Of a stretch of 64,000 bases of DNA, positions 11,449 through 24,000 are shown piece after piece. Every line of letters starts with the position of its first letter. The first letter of the stretch is position 1. The translations under genes and the position numbers were made by a program. The DNA comes from Leptodontidium sp. MPI-SDFR-AT-0119 (Eukaryota > Ascomycota > Leotiomycetes > Helotiales > Leptodontidiaceae): the NCBI GenBank assembly GCA_020726505.1, contig JAHLEZ010000018.1, positions 1,612,001-1,676,000 on the forward strand. The letters run 5' to 3'. The notes beneath the pieces were generated by a model. The model saw nothing but the letters and a program-made list of their open reading frames with translations. It was not told the origin of the DNA and did not search any database.

Positions 11449-12199
11449 TGCAAACAACTTGTAAAATAATTACAGCATCTGAAAAACAAACGACACCTAT
11501 TTCGCCTTCTGGTGTAGAAGGAAAAACACTTGAGGCAAGATACCTTGGCTAGAACTAATAGAACTAAACCTTAAACCCTAAAACTAATCGGCATATGCCC
11601 CACTCCGGGTAAGGAGGGGCTTCAGGCACAGACTTCATCATATCTTACATACTTTTCTCGAAACTCAGAGGCTATCATTCTTCTGTATTCTTCTCAACTC
11701 GTCCAAATATTTATTTCATAATACGCCCACTTGACATTCGAACGAGTGGCTCGTGATAGTATGAAGATACAAAGACTACGTGCTCAAGGATGTGGCGCAA
11801 GGCAGCAGCAGCAGCCCGCATGACTCGACGTATCAAAGTGCATCTTTTTGCAGAGCCTCATTTTTTGCTACCTTCCTACAGATTTTCTTCTGTCGGTATG
11901 CGCTTCATTTGCCCATCGCGAGAGCGTCCTGCCGTCTCATCTGTCCAGAGATTTGGCGGGCCCTCAATACATTGATCTCTTGAATCTTCTAGCAGGCGCA
12001 CGCTACCACCTTCTCTCTCTGCGGCTCTCGCACACGTTTCAAGAAGCTCGAGCTCGAAAGGAAATGGAGCCTGCACCAAGTATACTATCTTCCACCTTGC
12101 AAACAATTCAGAGACTGATACGGTGCATAGAGAAACGCAAGACGGCCCCTGCGGACAGCATGCACCCGATTCCCGGTGAAAACGCCCTCTTCAAGTTGT
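11449..12199. other. Unassigned sequence upstream of the 12.5 kb ORF
   Basis: Several overlapping short frames exist (for example 11848-12276, +), none with a recognisable motif. A stretch at about 12200-12324 (+) reads as an exon-like frame ending before GTAAGA and may belong to the gene whose clear part starts at 12525. Confidence 0.3.
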
Positions 12200-12524
12200 T
12201 CGTTTCAACGAAAAAGACGAGTCACCTCTCGACTCACACTCATGGCGTATCGCACAAGGATTCAAGGAACTCATGATTGCGCGCGGGGAACTGCCAAAAT
12301 ATGGAGTTCTCATGCGTCCACGGTAAGAGACATGAGGAAGTCGCGGTATACACTTCGCTGATTATCTTTGAAGAAATAATGACATCAACCTTCACTTCTC
12401 TTCATTGGAAAGGGCACCTCATATGACCGTCGACTTTTTGTACAACGAGTCCACCACCCGTCGAACAGCACACTTATTTTTGGACGACTAGAGGATCTTA
12501 GAAAAATTCGAACTCTTCGGGGAA

Positions 12525-13169
12525 ATGCCTGTACCGGCAAAGCTGGTGCCACCCCCGGAGAGAGAGAATGGGGGCTATTTCAAGAGAACAGGGCTAAATC
12601 CATACTCGACTATTGTGGTCGGTGCAGTCGAAGCTACTTTGAAATTTTCGGGACGCTTGCCGAGTCAAATTGAGTCGACGGACAAAGCCGGATACTTGGA
12701 CAACACGCTCGGGGCGATGGGCGAGGCGTTAAAACAGAGGGAGCTCTTAGAACTTGGTGCACGGTCAGGCCCACATGGTGCTACATTTCTTGGAGAGATT
12801 CGGTCAGTTATTGGGCGTCCAATCATTGTTGCAATCTGTGATCTGCTGCAGAGAAGGCGCCGTCACCTGATAGATCTAATGCCCCTTGCCAACGCAGCGG
12901 TCAGAATGCATGTCTTGACTGCTGCACTGTTGCTGGGGTTCTCTCCCCCCGATGGGAGCGAGCTCACTTGGTTGAGAGGTAACAGGAAGGAATGTTCAAA
13001 TCTAGTGATGGAGGATATTGCTGTATTTTCTGCACTTTACTATGATCCCTCTACTTGGGGCGTGTTGAGGAGAGCCCTGGGTCCGGGAGAGGGGGTATGG
13101 AATTCCTGTAGTGTGGATGCGATTTGGAGAATTGGGGGATTATATAGGAGACTGCAGTTGAAGTTCTAA
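12525..13169 (+). CDS. Hypothetical protein, possibly last part of a larger broken gene
   Basis: 214 codons from ATG to TAA, GC content and codon use like the intact genes around it. No family recognised; two mildly hydrophobic stretches (about residues 100-115 and 120-160) are not convincing membrane spans. The same frame is open for about 30 codons upstream of the ATG as far as a TAG at ~12490, and an exon-like stretch with a GTAAGA donor lies at about 12200-12324, so the gene may start earlier and carry a premature stop. Neighbours are the transposon on the left and the modin-like gene on the right. Confidence 0.4.
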   Translation: MPVPAKLVPPPERENGGYFKRTGLNPYSTIVVGAVEATLKFSGRLPSQIESTDKAGYLDNTLGAMGEALKQRELLELGARSGPHGATFLGEIRSVIGRPIIVAICDLLQRRRRHLIDLMPLANAAVRMHVLTAALLLGFSPPDGSELTWLRGNRKECSNLVMEDIAVFSALYYDPSTWGVLRRALGPGEGVWNSCSVDAIWRIGGLYRRLQLKF

Positions 13170-13784
13170 ATGAGCTTTTGTACCTATTTCTAGTGCAATA
13201 GAAAGCAGTTGTATGAAATTATGAACTGTCGATTTTGCAAAGAACTTCTCTCCTGCTCTGGGAATATGAAGTGTGAACAATCGTCCGGAGTAAGAGAAAT
13301 CAGGCTTTCCGGCACGTACCGCCCAAGGCGGCTCTCTCACACCTGGCTCCCACGGTTATGGCATTGCTGCTCAAGCGCCAGTAGTCTACGATCCTAGTCC
13401 TCCCATATTCCAAGATAAAGACTCTCTCGCACGACCTCCGCCTTGCTAAAGTAACTAGACCTATTCTCTCATTGCTTGCATTATACCAGTGAGACAGTCT
13501 GTGGAAGTGATCTCTTTCTACCAAGCCAAGACTCAGTTCGTGCTTGTGCTTGAATTTTCAGCTCCTCGTCACATATCCTTAAAGAGACACAACCTCTTGC
13601 CACTCAAGATCCGCTCCTCAACAGCAAGTTCGGAACTACTTGCTGATGATCTGACCAAAGGGGCCACAATATCATTAGTTTCATTCATTCATTAGGATAG
13701 CAGTCAATGCCAACGCCGGAACACGTGCATAGCGCTTCTACTAGGAGAAATCTCCGAGGAGATCACGAGTCCCGGGGAAAATCA

Positions 13785-13816
<32 letters not shown>

Positions 13817-14286
13817 TTCATAGACTGTCCCAGCCGTCATCAGCACATTCTGTGACACCTCCCCCCCGCATACTCTTGGTCATTAAAAAGCTCAAAACTT
13901 CATCTGCACCTCAGGTACAAGATATCTGTTTGGCTCATCCGTCGTGATACACGAACCACAATCACTTCCTTCAGGCTTGTCATAGGTACTCGAGTGGACG
14001 CGATACTTCCCGGAGATTTTAGCCGACATGATTAGCTAAGTCCCCACCCCACCACTGTATGTTGCCGAGTAGCGGGTGGTTAGCTGGGAGACTTGACGTG
14101 GCGTGAGGGGAGAGGTCCTTTACGCCCAACAAAGCGGCGGTTGGCCCGTGCAGCGCGCCTTGCCCGATGCGGGGGGTCCCGGTTTGGGCTTGTCGTCTGT
14201 CTGGTCGTTTACTCTATTGAGACATTAAGCTTCTTCACCTCACATCAATCGGCTGTCATTCATTATACCAAAGTCATTTTCGCAAA
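13170..14286. other. Intergenic with (ATG)10 microsatellite
   Basis: No supported gene. The last 200 bases form the 5' flank of the modin-like gene. Confidence 0.4.
13785..13814. repeat. (ATG)10 trinucleotide microsatellite
   Basis: Ten perfect ATG units read directly in the sequence; not inside a supported reading frame. Confidence 0.95.
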
Positions 14287-16840
14287 ATGACGCCAGATCT
14301 CGCTATTGCTATAACAGCAATGGCAGTGTCTCTTTGTGCTTTCGTGATTGCCTGCGCACAAGCACTTCAACAATACTTCGGGACTGCAGAAGGCTTCCGT
14401 CGATGCCAGGCCTCTGTCATTGATCAGTGGGCCAGCCTCACCGACCGAAACTTTAGGCTAAAGAATTGGGAATTCCGGTTTGAAACACGTTTTGCTGTCC
14501 CTGCGCTATTGATGTACGATCCAACTGATCCGAATTCAACATCAGCTGGGCGACGAGTAATCCCAATCGATGGAAGCGATGCATCTTACGCGGCCTCCAT
14601 GATTACCAAAGCCGTACCACTGGCAAAAGCAGAAAGCCCACGTCAACCACCGATCCCCGTTCCTACGGACGTTGAAACCGGTGTACAGACCCCTGGCCGA
14701 GGCTCCCGGCACCGCGGTTTAAGAAATGTGCCAACCGAAACACCAAAGGAGGAGCAGCAGCAGGATTATATAGAGGACGAGCTTGCTACTTGGGTCCTTT
14801 TGCTAAGAACTTTGCAGGAATATCAAGAGTTGCAGAGAGAGGAGTTCAAGGGAGGGCCATTACATCCAGAGATGAGTCAAATTACCCTTGTACCCGCAGT
14901 CAGAGTCGTCAGAAAAAGTTGGGATTTTATGCAACCTGATATCGTCAAACCATACGCAATATCGACTGTGAATGATATTGTCATCATCATGCACCAACTG
15001 GGACTTGAGTGGAGCGAATTTGATCCGAAGGCTGGCCGAATGCAGGCCGATAGCAATCATATCGGATTATCCGTCACATCAAGCTGGGTCCGAGGCCTTG
15101 GTGCAATGTTGTTTTTCTACACATCAGGCAGGCACGTCAAGAGTGGGAGGCCGTCCAGGCTATACATTCCAAACCGCCTAGCTGCAGTGCTGGGATTTGG
15201 ATATTTGCCAAGAAGTGCAGTAGAAACAGGATCCCTAGATCACCCTGGATGGCCAATCCAAAACGGTGCCTTTGATCATATTATTGGAAGATATTGTGGA
15301 GTTGAAATTGCGAAAAAGATGCGATTGCAAGCCGGCGAGCTATCAAACTGTATTTCAAGTGAGTAGGTCACCGTTCTTTATTGAAATATCCCCTGGTGAA
15401 ACCATACCCTGGTGGTAGAACTTGGCCTCCCGGATATGGGTTTACCTCAAGTGATTCAACTGTCTTCCAAATTTACAGTGCTGGGCTCTACGGGCTTTTG
15501 TCATAGTGGGCTGTGTTATCACGGTCATTTACAAAATCACAACACTTACTTCGTGATAGTCTATTCCGAGCTTCCGGCTCTTGTGGCTCCTGTCCTCCGC
15601 CTCAAGGACAGCAAGTTGACCCGAATTCGCAGACCATCCGCAGATATTACCCTTGTCCATTTGAGCAAGCTTCTACTAGGACCGTTCTTTTTGAAACTCA
15701 TGAGAACCGAGCATCGCCCAGGCGATGAGATCTCTAACATCAAAGAGAGATGCGAGAAAATTCTTAACGAACTCGGTGTTGGCGTCAGCTTGCAGGAATG
15801 GCTCGATAACTTTAAACAAAGGTTGATCTCAGTCTGGAAAGATAATGTACAGTCCCGTGAGCCTGGAAATCTGCTCTTGTGCAGTTTCACTACAAACTCC
15901 GACGGCAGTATGTGCTTTTCATCTGCCGCCAAATTCTTCATCACCAGCAGGGAGTTTGGATCCGTCTACGAGAACGCCGATGAGTGGACATATGTAATAA
16001 ATATGTGCTTATCAAATCTGGTCGTATTGACTTCTAAAAATGACCAGTCTGGATATGATCCAACAATCCAGGAACCCGAACGGTATCTACGGCTCTCCCA
16101 GACTAAAAGGTCAATCGAAGACATCCACAACGAGCTCTCTGGAGCTTGGTACGACAGGCTCAAAATCTTTGTTGACGCTGTCGCCTCAAACAAAGCTGAT
16201 CTGGCCAGGCTTGATCTAATCCACGAGACCTGGGAATACACCAATCAGTTTTTTCTCAAAGAAAACAAGGACCATATCGACCGCCAAGGGTTTGGTGCAA
16301 TCCGTAAGGAGTACCGCCAAGACGCCTCTTATAAACAATACTTGAGTGTTTACCTCAAAGCCATGGCTTCTTATATGGATGAATTCAGAAGTGCAGCAAA
16401 TATTCCTCAAGGTGAGACTCTGATGTCATTCCTATAATCGAGAGTGATTGGAATATATACCCCACTTATAACCTCCCTGGGACACGTTTCCCAAGCCTAT
16501 TACGAATCATCCTTCCCTTTGACCTTTCATCTCGGTCTAAACCATGCTAACCTCATACATACCAGATTTCGCTAGCCTGTCCGAAGCTGACTATAACTGG
16601 CAACGAGCCGTTAAATCCATGGAGGCATACTTCGACTGCCAACGTCCACAAGTTATCAAAGAGCTCCAAGTTTTGCGGCCTGACCTCGGGTCTTTCGAAT
16701 CTGAGACATGGGCAAACACTGTGTGGTCTATGCTTTTCCTCCGCGGATGTTGTTGGCATCTTCTGCATGGCTTCAGCAAGAATGCTAGCATGGTTGGTTC
16801 GGAATGGTACGAGAGCAAGATGCCAGTTTATATCGGGTAA
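14287..16840 (+). CDS. Modin-like protein, three exons
   Basis: Exons 14287-15358, 15419-16411 and 16566-16840 (introns of 60 nt GTGAGT...GGTAG and 154 nt GTGAGA...CCAG with GCTAAC branch) give 2340 nt, 779 aa, in frame throughout. Residues ~5-25 form one hydrophobic segment (AIAITAMAVSLCAFVIACAQ), followed by an LQQYFGTAEGFRRC run, a Pro/Glu-rich linker (~residues 115-155), and a large domain; the C-terminus ends VWSMLFLRGCCWHL...MPVYIG. This layout and ending match the fungal proteins annotated as modin, named from Podospora anserina and linked in the literature to vegetative incompatibility; biochemical role unknown. No lesion is seen. The family name is from memory; the gene model is from the sequence. 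Confidence 0.75.
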
Positions 16841-17982
16841 TTTCTGTTCGTTACAATTTGATGTGATTCTCTTCTGGTTTAATGGCATTTATAATAATCT
16901 TGGTGCGTGGTGTATCAAATTCTCACCTAGCCTTTATCTTCTTTGTAGCTAGACAAGTACTTTACTATTGCCTATGCAATGCTCGAGGGTATATGTTGTA
17001 CTATATTTTGGGTCAAAATGGGTTAGGGTTAGGGGTTCAGATTGCTACTACTCGACGCCTAGTGTTAGCTATACATGTTGAAGATCGCCGTGGTTGCGTC
17101 TGCTGGCAAGAACTCTGCTCTACTCATCCAAGTCAACAAGAGACACCCGACGCTGCGCCAAAGCTCTCATCGATAATCCCAAGAGATTTCCATGTCCCGA
17201 CAATTGCCCAATACCGCGGCAGAGTTGACAGCCCGCTCGTGGTCCGAGATCACGCTCCTGTGGACAGCAAAAACCATAATCCCGATCCGCATCCTCAAAT
17301 TCATGAGGGGCACTTTGCAGCGCCAAATTCGTGGGAGATCCGTCAAAACAGCCCATGAGTTGGTCTAGGAGAGGCAACGCTCCCAGTCAGAACCAACAGA
17401 AGAGAGGCCTATCAATCATCGAATGACCTCCATCAGCTCCGGTCTAGAAACCCGGCCTATTAACCCATCTCTTCATCTATCCATGGGGTTCCATCTCGGC
17501 CCCTCCTACTACCTCTACGAGAATAGTATTCAGCCCCGATCCCAGGAACGGGGAGTTCCATCTTTTGTACGGCGGCAATGTCCTCCGTGAGATTAATGTT
17601 TGACCGTCCCGTACTGTCGTCCGAGGACCGAATCACGTCTACCCAAATCATCCTAGGCTTTCTCGCTACCCGCGGCCTTTCTATGCTTCCTCGGAGAGCT
17701 TCGTCGCCTCCTCTACAACAGCCTACCGTATTGTCCCACGCCTGGGGGATTCGTATGACCCGCTACTCAAGGACATCCGCCCCTTTCGCTGGACAGAGTT
17801 TTGCAAAGAATGTTAATCTCTCCGCTTTCGGTTCTCACTTCCGAGTTGTAGTAACTTCCCAACCAAGACTAGATTCCGCGTCCTCCTCTCCTACGACAGA
17901 TTCTCCCTCCTCGAAAACGTGCCTTTTACGCTGACTCAAGCAGGGCTATATACCACTTATATACGCCATTAGCGGGTTTTAA
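16841..17982. other. Unassigned; fragments and a telomere-like motif
   Basis: A short run containing GGTTAGGGTTAGGGG lies at 17021-17035. Around 17060-17940 both strands have open stretches with frame breaks; no domain could be named. Possibly a decayed gene. Confidence 0.3.
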
Positions 17983-18090
17983 AGACTCCCAAGTCACGGA
18001 GTTTATGACATCCCAGTCACAGGAGTTAAAGACATCCCGGTCACAGGAGTTAAGGACATCCTAGTCACAGCGAGTTTAACGACTTCCCGC
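17983..18090. repeat. Four to five degenerate 24-26-nt tandem repeats
   Basis: Unit GACATCCCAGTCACAGGAGT plus TTAAA is repeated head to tail with small changes (GACTCCCAAGTCACGGAGTT, GACATCCCGGTCACAGGAGT, GACATCCTAGTCACAGCGAG). There are no spacers between units. Confidence 0.85.
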
Positions 18091-18114
18091 CTACGTCCCT
18101 ATAGCAGTTGCACT

Positions 18115-18173
18115 TTTCGGCGAAAGACCACTTTCTGCCCTTCTCATTGGCTACTTTTCCTCTTTCGCCGAAA
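18115..18173. repeat. Inverted repeat with 13-nt perfect arms
   Basis: TTTCGGCGAAAGA at 18115-18127 and its exact reverse complement at 18161-18173, 33 nt apart. It could form a hairpin. It directly follows the tandem repeats. Confidence 0.85.
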
Positions 18174-19209
18174 GAAGATAGTGCCCTGGGGGGAGGCAGG
18201 ATATGTTGCCCAAGGGGATAAAGGCGCTTGGATGGCTACATCATGATAGGTACAATGGTGAATAAGCTGGCAGCTAGGTGCTGCAGGTCACTACTGTGGA
18301 TACCAGATGTAGCTCAGGAAAAACCGAATTTTTTTAAGCTCTTGCTTCTCAATTTAGATGCTTTAGGTCTCCTAGAATGTAGAAAGCTCGTTAGATTGTC
18401 TCGCTGCTGCACTAGTAGCTGGGGACTTCTTTACTCCCTTTGTCTTTGGATGTCCTAGATATCTTTATACAATCCCGGCTCAGAAAACGATCAATTGGGT
18501 TGCTACATTGTACTGGGGAACCTGGAAAATTTACAAAAAGTCATGGAACGCAAGGTGGAAGTCTAGAAGACGAGATGGCGTACGCAGAGTAATAGCGCGA
18601 GCTCTTACTAGCACCCACTAGACATTGCAAGAAGGTGCGATCCCTTTTGTCTTATCAGAATTCAAGCCTGAATACTGATACCCATCGTATCATCAATGGA
18701 TCTGGGGATATAGATATTTCTCCAATTCGTTCCCTGCAGTTGATTTCTACACAAATAGACTCCTTTGAATCTCTCAAAGTAGTGGAGTAGAAGGGTGGTG
18801 CCGGTTCTTTCGAGTGCAATGAGAGTCTTAAAGGCACCTGAGGTGCGTTTGGTTCGTTGTATTCATGGACTAGCTTGGCTACCTTTTGTCCCTACTCCGA
18901 TCAGACATGATGCATACTTTCCAACTTTCCATGGTTTGAAGCAAATCTTACTAGATTCTTGGACAGCGTTGTGCTCTTCGTCCTTTGAAACCAATTTCAT
19001 CACTTTAGTGACCTCACTCTTCATCCAAGTCCAGAAACCCCTTCCCCCATGCCCATATTGTAAAAGCCTCAATCCGGGTTGGTAAGAAGTGTAGAATCCA
19101 GGCTCCCCAGCTCAACCGTAACTTGAAGAGCCTCGCAACTTCTTGGCAATACCTAGCTTTTTCCTTCTTCAATTCCTCCTCTAATTAGCTCCTCTTCCTT
19201 CGACTTCTC
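18174..19209. other. Intergenic, no gene seen
   Basis: Only short frames without motifs. From about 19140 the sequence is CT-rich, belonging to the 3' end of the minus-strand NACHT relic. Confidence 0.35.
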
Positions 19210-20402
19210 CTATTCCACCTTCTCCTTCTCCTCCTCGTTATCACTTGGGTCAGCGAGCAGTAGCACCTGGTCACTCACGGTAAACTTGGGGTCTTCTGGC
19301 CAAATTGGTCCACAAGGGTCCGCTCCATGGTGGAGTAAGTGGTGGAGTAAGTACTTAACCGTTCTGAGCCGCTGCCTGAAAGTTGGTACCTGAATAACAT
19401 ATCTGGACACTGCCCGGCGTAGAGAGTGATAGTGGAAGCCAAACGTTGCATTTGCAAGGAGCGAGATGCGGGTCGGACTTGACATGGCAAGGTCTGGGTT
19501 CTGCGATACTTTAGCTTTAACGTAGGGCAGCATTCCCATCTGAGCAGCGAGCCCGATGAAGCAATTTTCAGATACAACTCCTTCCCGTACACCAGTTGAT
19601 CCTTGCGTAACGACCCAATGGTAAGGACTGTAGTGAGGTCCTCCGACTAGGCGATCAACGTCTGTTGGGACCCACTCTTTGGACTCCCAAGTATTCCGGA
19701 GGAGATCAATCTCGTTCACAACCCTTGTGGCGACCTTGTCGAACTCGTCTAGCATCTCTACGAGTTTCTTTTGGTTTCTAGAGGTATCACGCACAAAGAA
19801 GCCACGCCAGAGGTAGTCAGTTACTGTACTCCAGAAGTCGGAACGTAGTGTTCGGCCACGACCTAGTCTCACTCGTACTTTGTCGCCCAGCCGAACCAGA
19901 CCAACTTCGAGAAGCGTAAGATTGGAATCGAAGTCTTTAGGTGTTTCGAGCAGATATCATTCCATATCGATGCTTTTTCAAGCCAATCGGCCGCGCTCCG
20001 GTGTAGAATGTTGGCAACACCAGTTGGGGACACCTGCAAAATACCTCTCGTATGCATATCCAGAGTGCCTTGGACACAACGGGTGATGTGCTCCACCGTA
20101 GTATCCGAAACAGTGCCGTCAGCTTGACGCGGAATCTCGCTCCCCCCCGCTACCCAAATGGTTAACGCCTCTAGACCATGGAATGAAGCTTCCCAAAGTC
20201 GGAGTAGTCGAGTGGCAGTCTCCATGTTATCAGCGTTGATGGCATTCCATATGTGGGTATATAACGCCTCTATCTCAGTGGGTAGGTCGTTCACCATCTT
20301 CTGAAGCTCCTTTATATTCCCAAGCTTCCGTTTGTTGAGAAACGTAATCAGGTTTTTCACTACTAGATGCACCCACAGAAACACGCCTTGGGCTTTGTCC
20401 AC
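19210..20402 (-). pseudogene. C-terminal relic of a NACHT-type NLR, frameshifted
   Basis: Frame 20402-19869 begins KAQGVFLWVHLVVKNLI and has DLPTEIEALYTHIW, the segment that follows the ATPase core in fungal NACHT proteins. Near 19950 the frame changes by one base: the expected PKDFDSNL run continues in the neighbouring frame, which then stays open to 19210 (about 220 codons, with a hydrophilic EEEKEKVE end). The N-terminal effector domain and the Walker A/B half of NACHT are missing; upstream (20403-20520) only a stop-ridden remnant is visible. Such NLRs act in fungal non-self recognition. This copy is truncated at the 5' side and frameshifted, so non-functional unless the single base is an assembly error. 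Confidence 0.7.
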
Positions 20403-21072
20403 GATGTCATCCTGTAGACTCTGGCAGTTCTACTCAGGCCACTACGTCATTTCGGTGCGCTGTATAGAGCCGCATTGCTATATCCTCTATCACGCTTGTG
20501 TCACAAGGTTAGTATAAATCTGTGTTCGCATAATTGATATACTCGTAAAGGACATAAAGTTAGTCACTTCAAAGGCTAAGTGAGCTGTCATAAACCCTTC
20601 GTCTCTAGCCCCGACCAAGTATCTCGGTATCTTACAACGAAGCTAGTGAGATTGGATTAAACAACCGTAGTACTGAGACAAGACAACAGAACCGAAAGTC
20701 ATACTGGTGGCCCTCTGTTTCGTACTCTTCTCAACTTGTTTTCAGCAGGGAGTCAGATTTTTGGTTAGTTCTCCGCCAATAGAATTTCTTATTATTGAAA
20801 CTTGTTCCTGCTGAAGAAAGGCGGGGGGTTCTGGATTGAACCCCTCGTTTTTCCTCGGGTGGACCGTCAGCGGTCCAGCGGTTCAACCCGGAACGAAGGT
20901 CTATGTAAGACTGGCACATTTGCCATTAGATAGGAGCTTCGTGTTTAACTCGAATAGTATTCTCAACCATACTAGTAATTGTCTTCGACCGTACGTGATA
21001 CGCCTATCTCTTGACCTTCGAGATCCCCAAACCACCTTGTGCTTACCGGGTAAATACACGACCGTTACATTC
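20403..21072. other. Intergenic, remnant of NLR upstream part and 3' flank of ABC gene
   Basis: 20403-20520 on the minus strand contains fragments such as NAALYSAP in shifted frames, compatible with decayed NLR sequence. The rest shows no gene. Confidence 0.3.
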
Positions 21073-24000
21073 TCACCGAGAAGAATTAAGCGCTTGGCCC
21101 CACCACGTTGAAAAGATAGCCTTGGTGTAAGATCCTATTCGTTGCGACCAAGCCTTCACTCTGCTAAACGTCTTATTCTGCCTTTGGCCATCCCACTTCT
21201 TGCCCCTAAAGACGAAATAGAGCGTTATCGCTACAAAGATATTGAAGAAAATGTAAGCCCACACAATGCCAAAGTTTCGCCAGCGCGTGCTCCAAGAGAT
21301 TTCAGAAAGGGAGAGGATCTGGTCGGAATTTGAGAAAGGACAATACTGGCACTGACTTGTGGCGTCCGGATTATAGAGTTGACCAGGTGCTTGAGTGAGA
21401 TATTGTTCCAAATAAACACCACAAGTTAGGCCATTGGGAGGGTTGAAAACGCTAGTTTCGCTCGCAGAGCATTGGACAGGGCGACCGTGAAGACCAGTCG
21501 CCGCAATTCCACCGACAATGTAAGTCAGAGGACTGACACGATACATGAATATCCAGAATCCAGGAAGGGCATCCGGGGGTTGGAAGACACTAGGCTTATT
21601 AGAACATTGCAGCTTCTTAACTGTTATTGGTTTGCTCACCCGTTAAAGATCATAGTCATGGAGAAAAGGAGAGTTGCCACAGCCCCAGCGGTCTGAGCAT
21701 CTGGCAACGCAACGATGACCATGTGTGCAAAGGTACTAGCGAAGGTAAAGATCTGAATACAGAAGAGCATGATGAGGGCTTGGCGCTGCGAAGATTGGAT
21801 GCTAGTATATGTAAGAGGAAGAATTGAAGATAGGCTGGGGCCGAGCGAGACACACCCGAAAATCGGATAATAGTAACAAGCATAAGCCAAAATACCGAGC
21901 ACAATCTGGTATGGTATTTCAACTATGATATTGGCGAGGATAAAAGCGACCCACGAATACACTTTTGAAGGACGCTCACGGACCTGGTAAGGTCAGTCAG
22001 CTTTAAAATCATACAAGAGCTACATTCCATTATTAACTAACCTCATACAGCGACCTTTGCACAATGAAACGAGGCATAACCTAAAACCAAATTAGAGATG
22101 TACGCTTTCTTCGTTCAGTCAACTGGCCTGTTGAACGAGCGAGCTGAGAATCGAGGTGAGCATAAAAATGCTAAATATGACATTTTGTATACCCTGCATA
22201 GAGGTATTTGACTTGAAAAACGAGAAGCCGATGAAACTGTCGTGCGTAAGCCTTGTACCATAAAGAATTTGAGAAACACCCACAGAGCGGACACCCCAAC
22301 CAGCAGGATCTTCCCCCAAATATAAGAGGGCGTGCGCCAATGTTGCTGGAAAGCTCGGACCATAGTGTATATAATCTGAACATACAGAGGCATAGCAAAT
22401 TCGCCTTTGTCGCCACGATTTCTCGATATTATGCCCATACTACTCATTTCGTGGTGAATGCGGTCTTGTTCAGCTTTGACGTCTCGAAATTCGTCGCTTG
22501 ACTTCCATAAATCTGGCCAATCATGCTTAGATAGACCGCTCGCTCCGGCGGCCACTGTTTCTAGGATATATTCAGCGGGGTTTTCTGATTGGCCGCATGG
22601 TCTAGCGCCGTGCGTTTCGAAGTAGTGAAGAAGTGTTTCGGCGTTGAGACCTATTTCACCGAAGTATACCGTTTTCCCCCCTTTAGCAAGGAAAAGTAAT
22701 TGATCAAATTCCAAGAACAAAACAGAGCTAGGTTGGTGAATTGTGGAGAGAATAGCTTGTCCGCTGTCAGCAAGTTTGCGAAGGAACCTTACAATCGCCC
22801 ACGAGCTTTGCGAGTCGAGGCCGCTTGTCGGCTCATCGAGAAAAATTAAAAGCTCAGGCTTGGCTGCAAGTTCCACTCCAATTGTAAGAAGTTTTCGTTG
22901 TTCCACGTTGAGACCTTCTCCTGGTAAACCCACAACCGCTTCAGAGAATTCGACCATGTCAAGCATCTCCAGTGTGGTTAACAAGGTGCACAAAGGAGAA
23001 ACAGCAGGACACAAACCTTAATTACATCTTCTACATAATCATACTTCTCCTTCCTTGATATAGATTTGGGCTGCCGCAGCATTGCGCTAAATCGTAATGC
23101 TTCACGGACGGTTGAAGTCTCAAGATGCAAGTCTTGTTGTTGCACATATCCTAGAAAAAACCAATCAGCAACTATAGCCAGTGACCTTCACATTATGGAC
23201 CGTACCAGTTCTGCGTTGGAAGCTTGAATCTAATGGCTTTCCATTGACTAGCATTTCTCCAGTGACTACTCCAACAGAGGTACGCTGGGCAAGAACATCA
23301 AGGAGAGTTGTCTTTCCCGCACCCGAAACGCCCATCAGCGCTGTTAGTGTACCCGGCTTTACCCATCCAGAAACGTGGTCTAGCAGTCTATGGGGTTCGT
23401 CCTTGATATGTATGTCGTAGACAATATCACGCCACGTGAAGATGCTTTTCTGGGGCCGGGTAGTTTCTGCGTCCTGCGTGTGGTTGTCCTTCTCGACAGC
23501 GCCTGCCACTGGAAGGTAACGTTGATCATCGTCACCACCACCATGCGCAGTGGGCTTCCGGATGTCTTTCCCTTCTCGTCCTCGTAGGAAAAGGAGAACT
23601 TCCGCTGTGCTTGAAGTCGATGAGTTTAGTTCGCTGGCAATCAGATATGCTGCAAGGAAGAATACCCAGAATGCGATCACGATTCCGAGGTTCCGCCAGA
23701 TATGAGAATAACTGTACTGGAAGCTTGCTTGGACATAGGCATCACCTGAAACATTTCTCTGCCCAGCGACGGCGCCTATAACGGGGCAAATGAACGTTTC
23801 TCCAGTCAGATTTGGATATGTCGGGACGAAACTACGCGAGTAGTGAGTAGTGCCATTAGCCAGTATTAGTTGGAATATAGATTACCTTGCGCAGGGAAAT
23901 TCCCTGGCGTGTAATTCGTTCACCATTAGAGCCTCGAACGCGTATGCCAGAGGGTTTATATAGGTGATCCATTTAAACCACGGATGCATGTATGGCCGCG

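Noticed and set aside
17983..18090. CRISPR-like array
   Set aside because: Units are directly adjacent without spacers, and the DNA is fungal.
20731..20919. Small protein downstream of the ABC gene
   Set aside because: No motif, no splice context; probably 3' UTR or intergenic.
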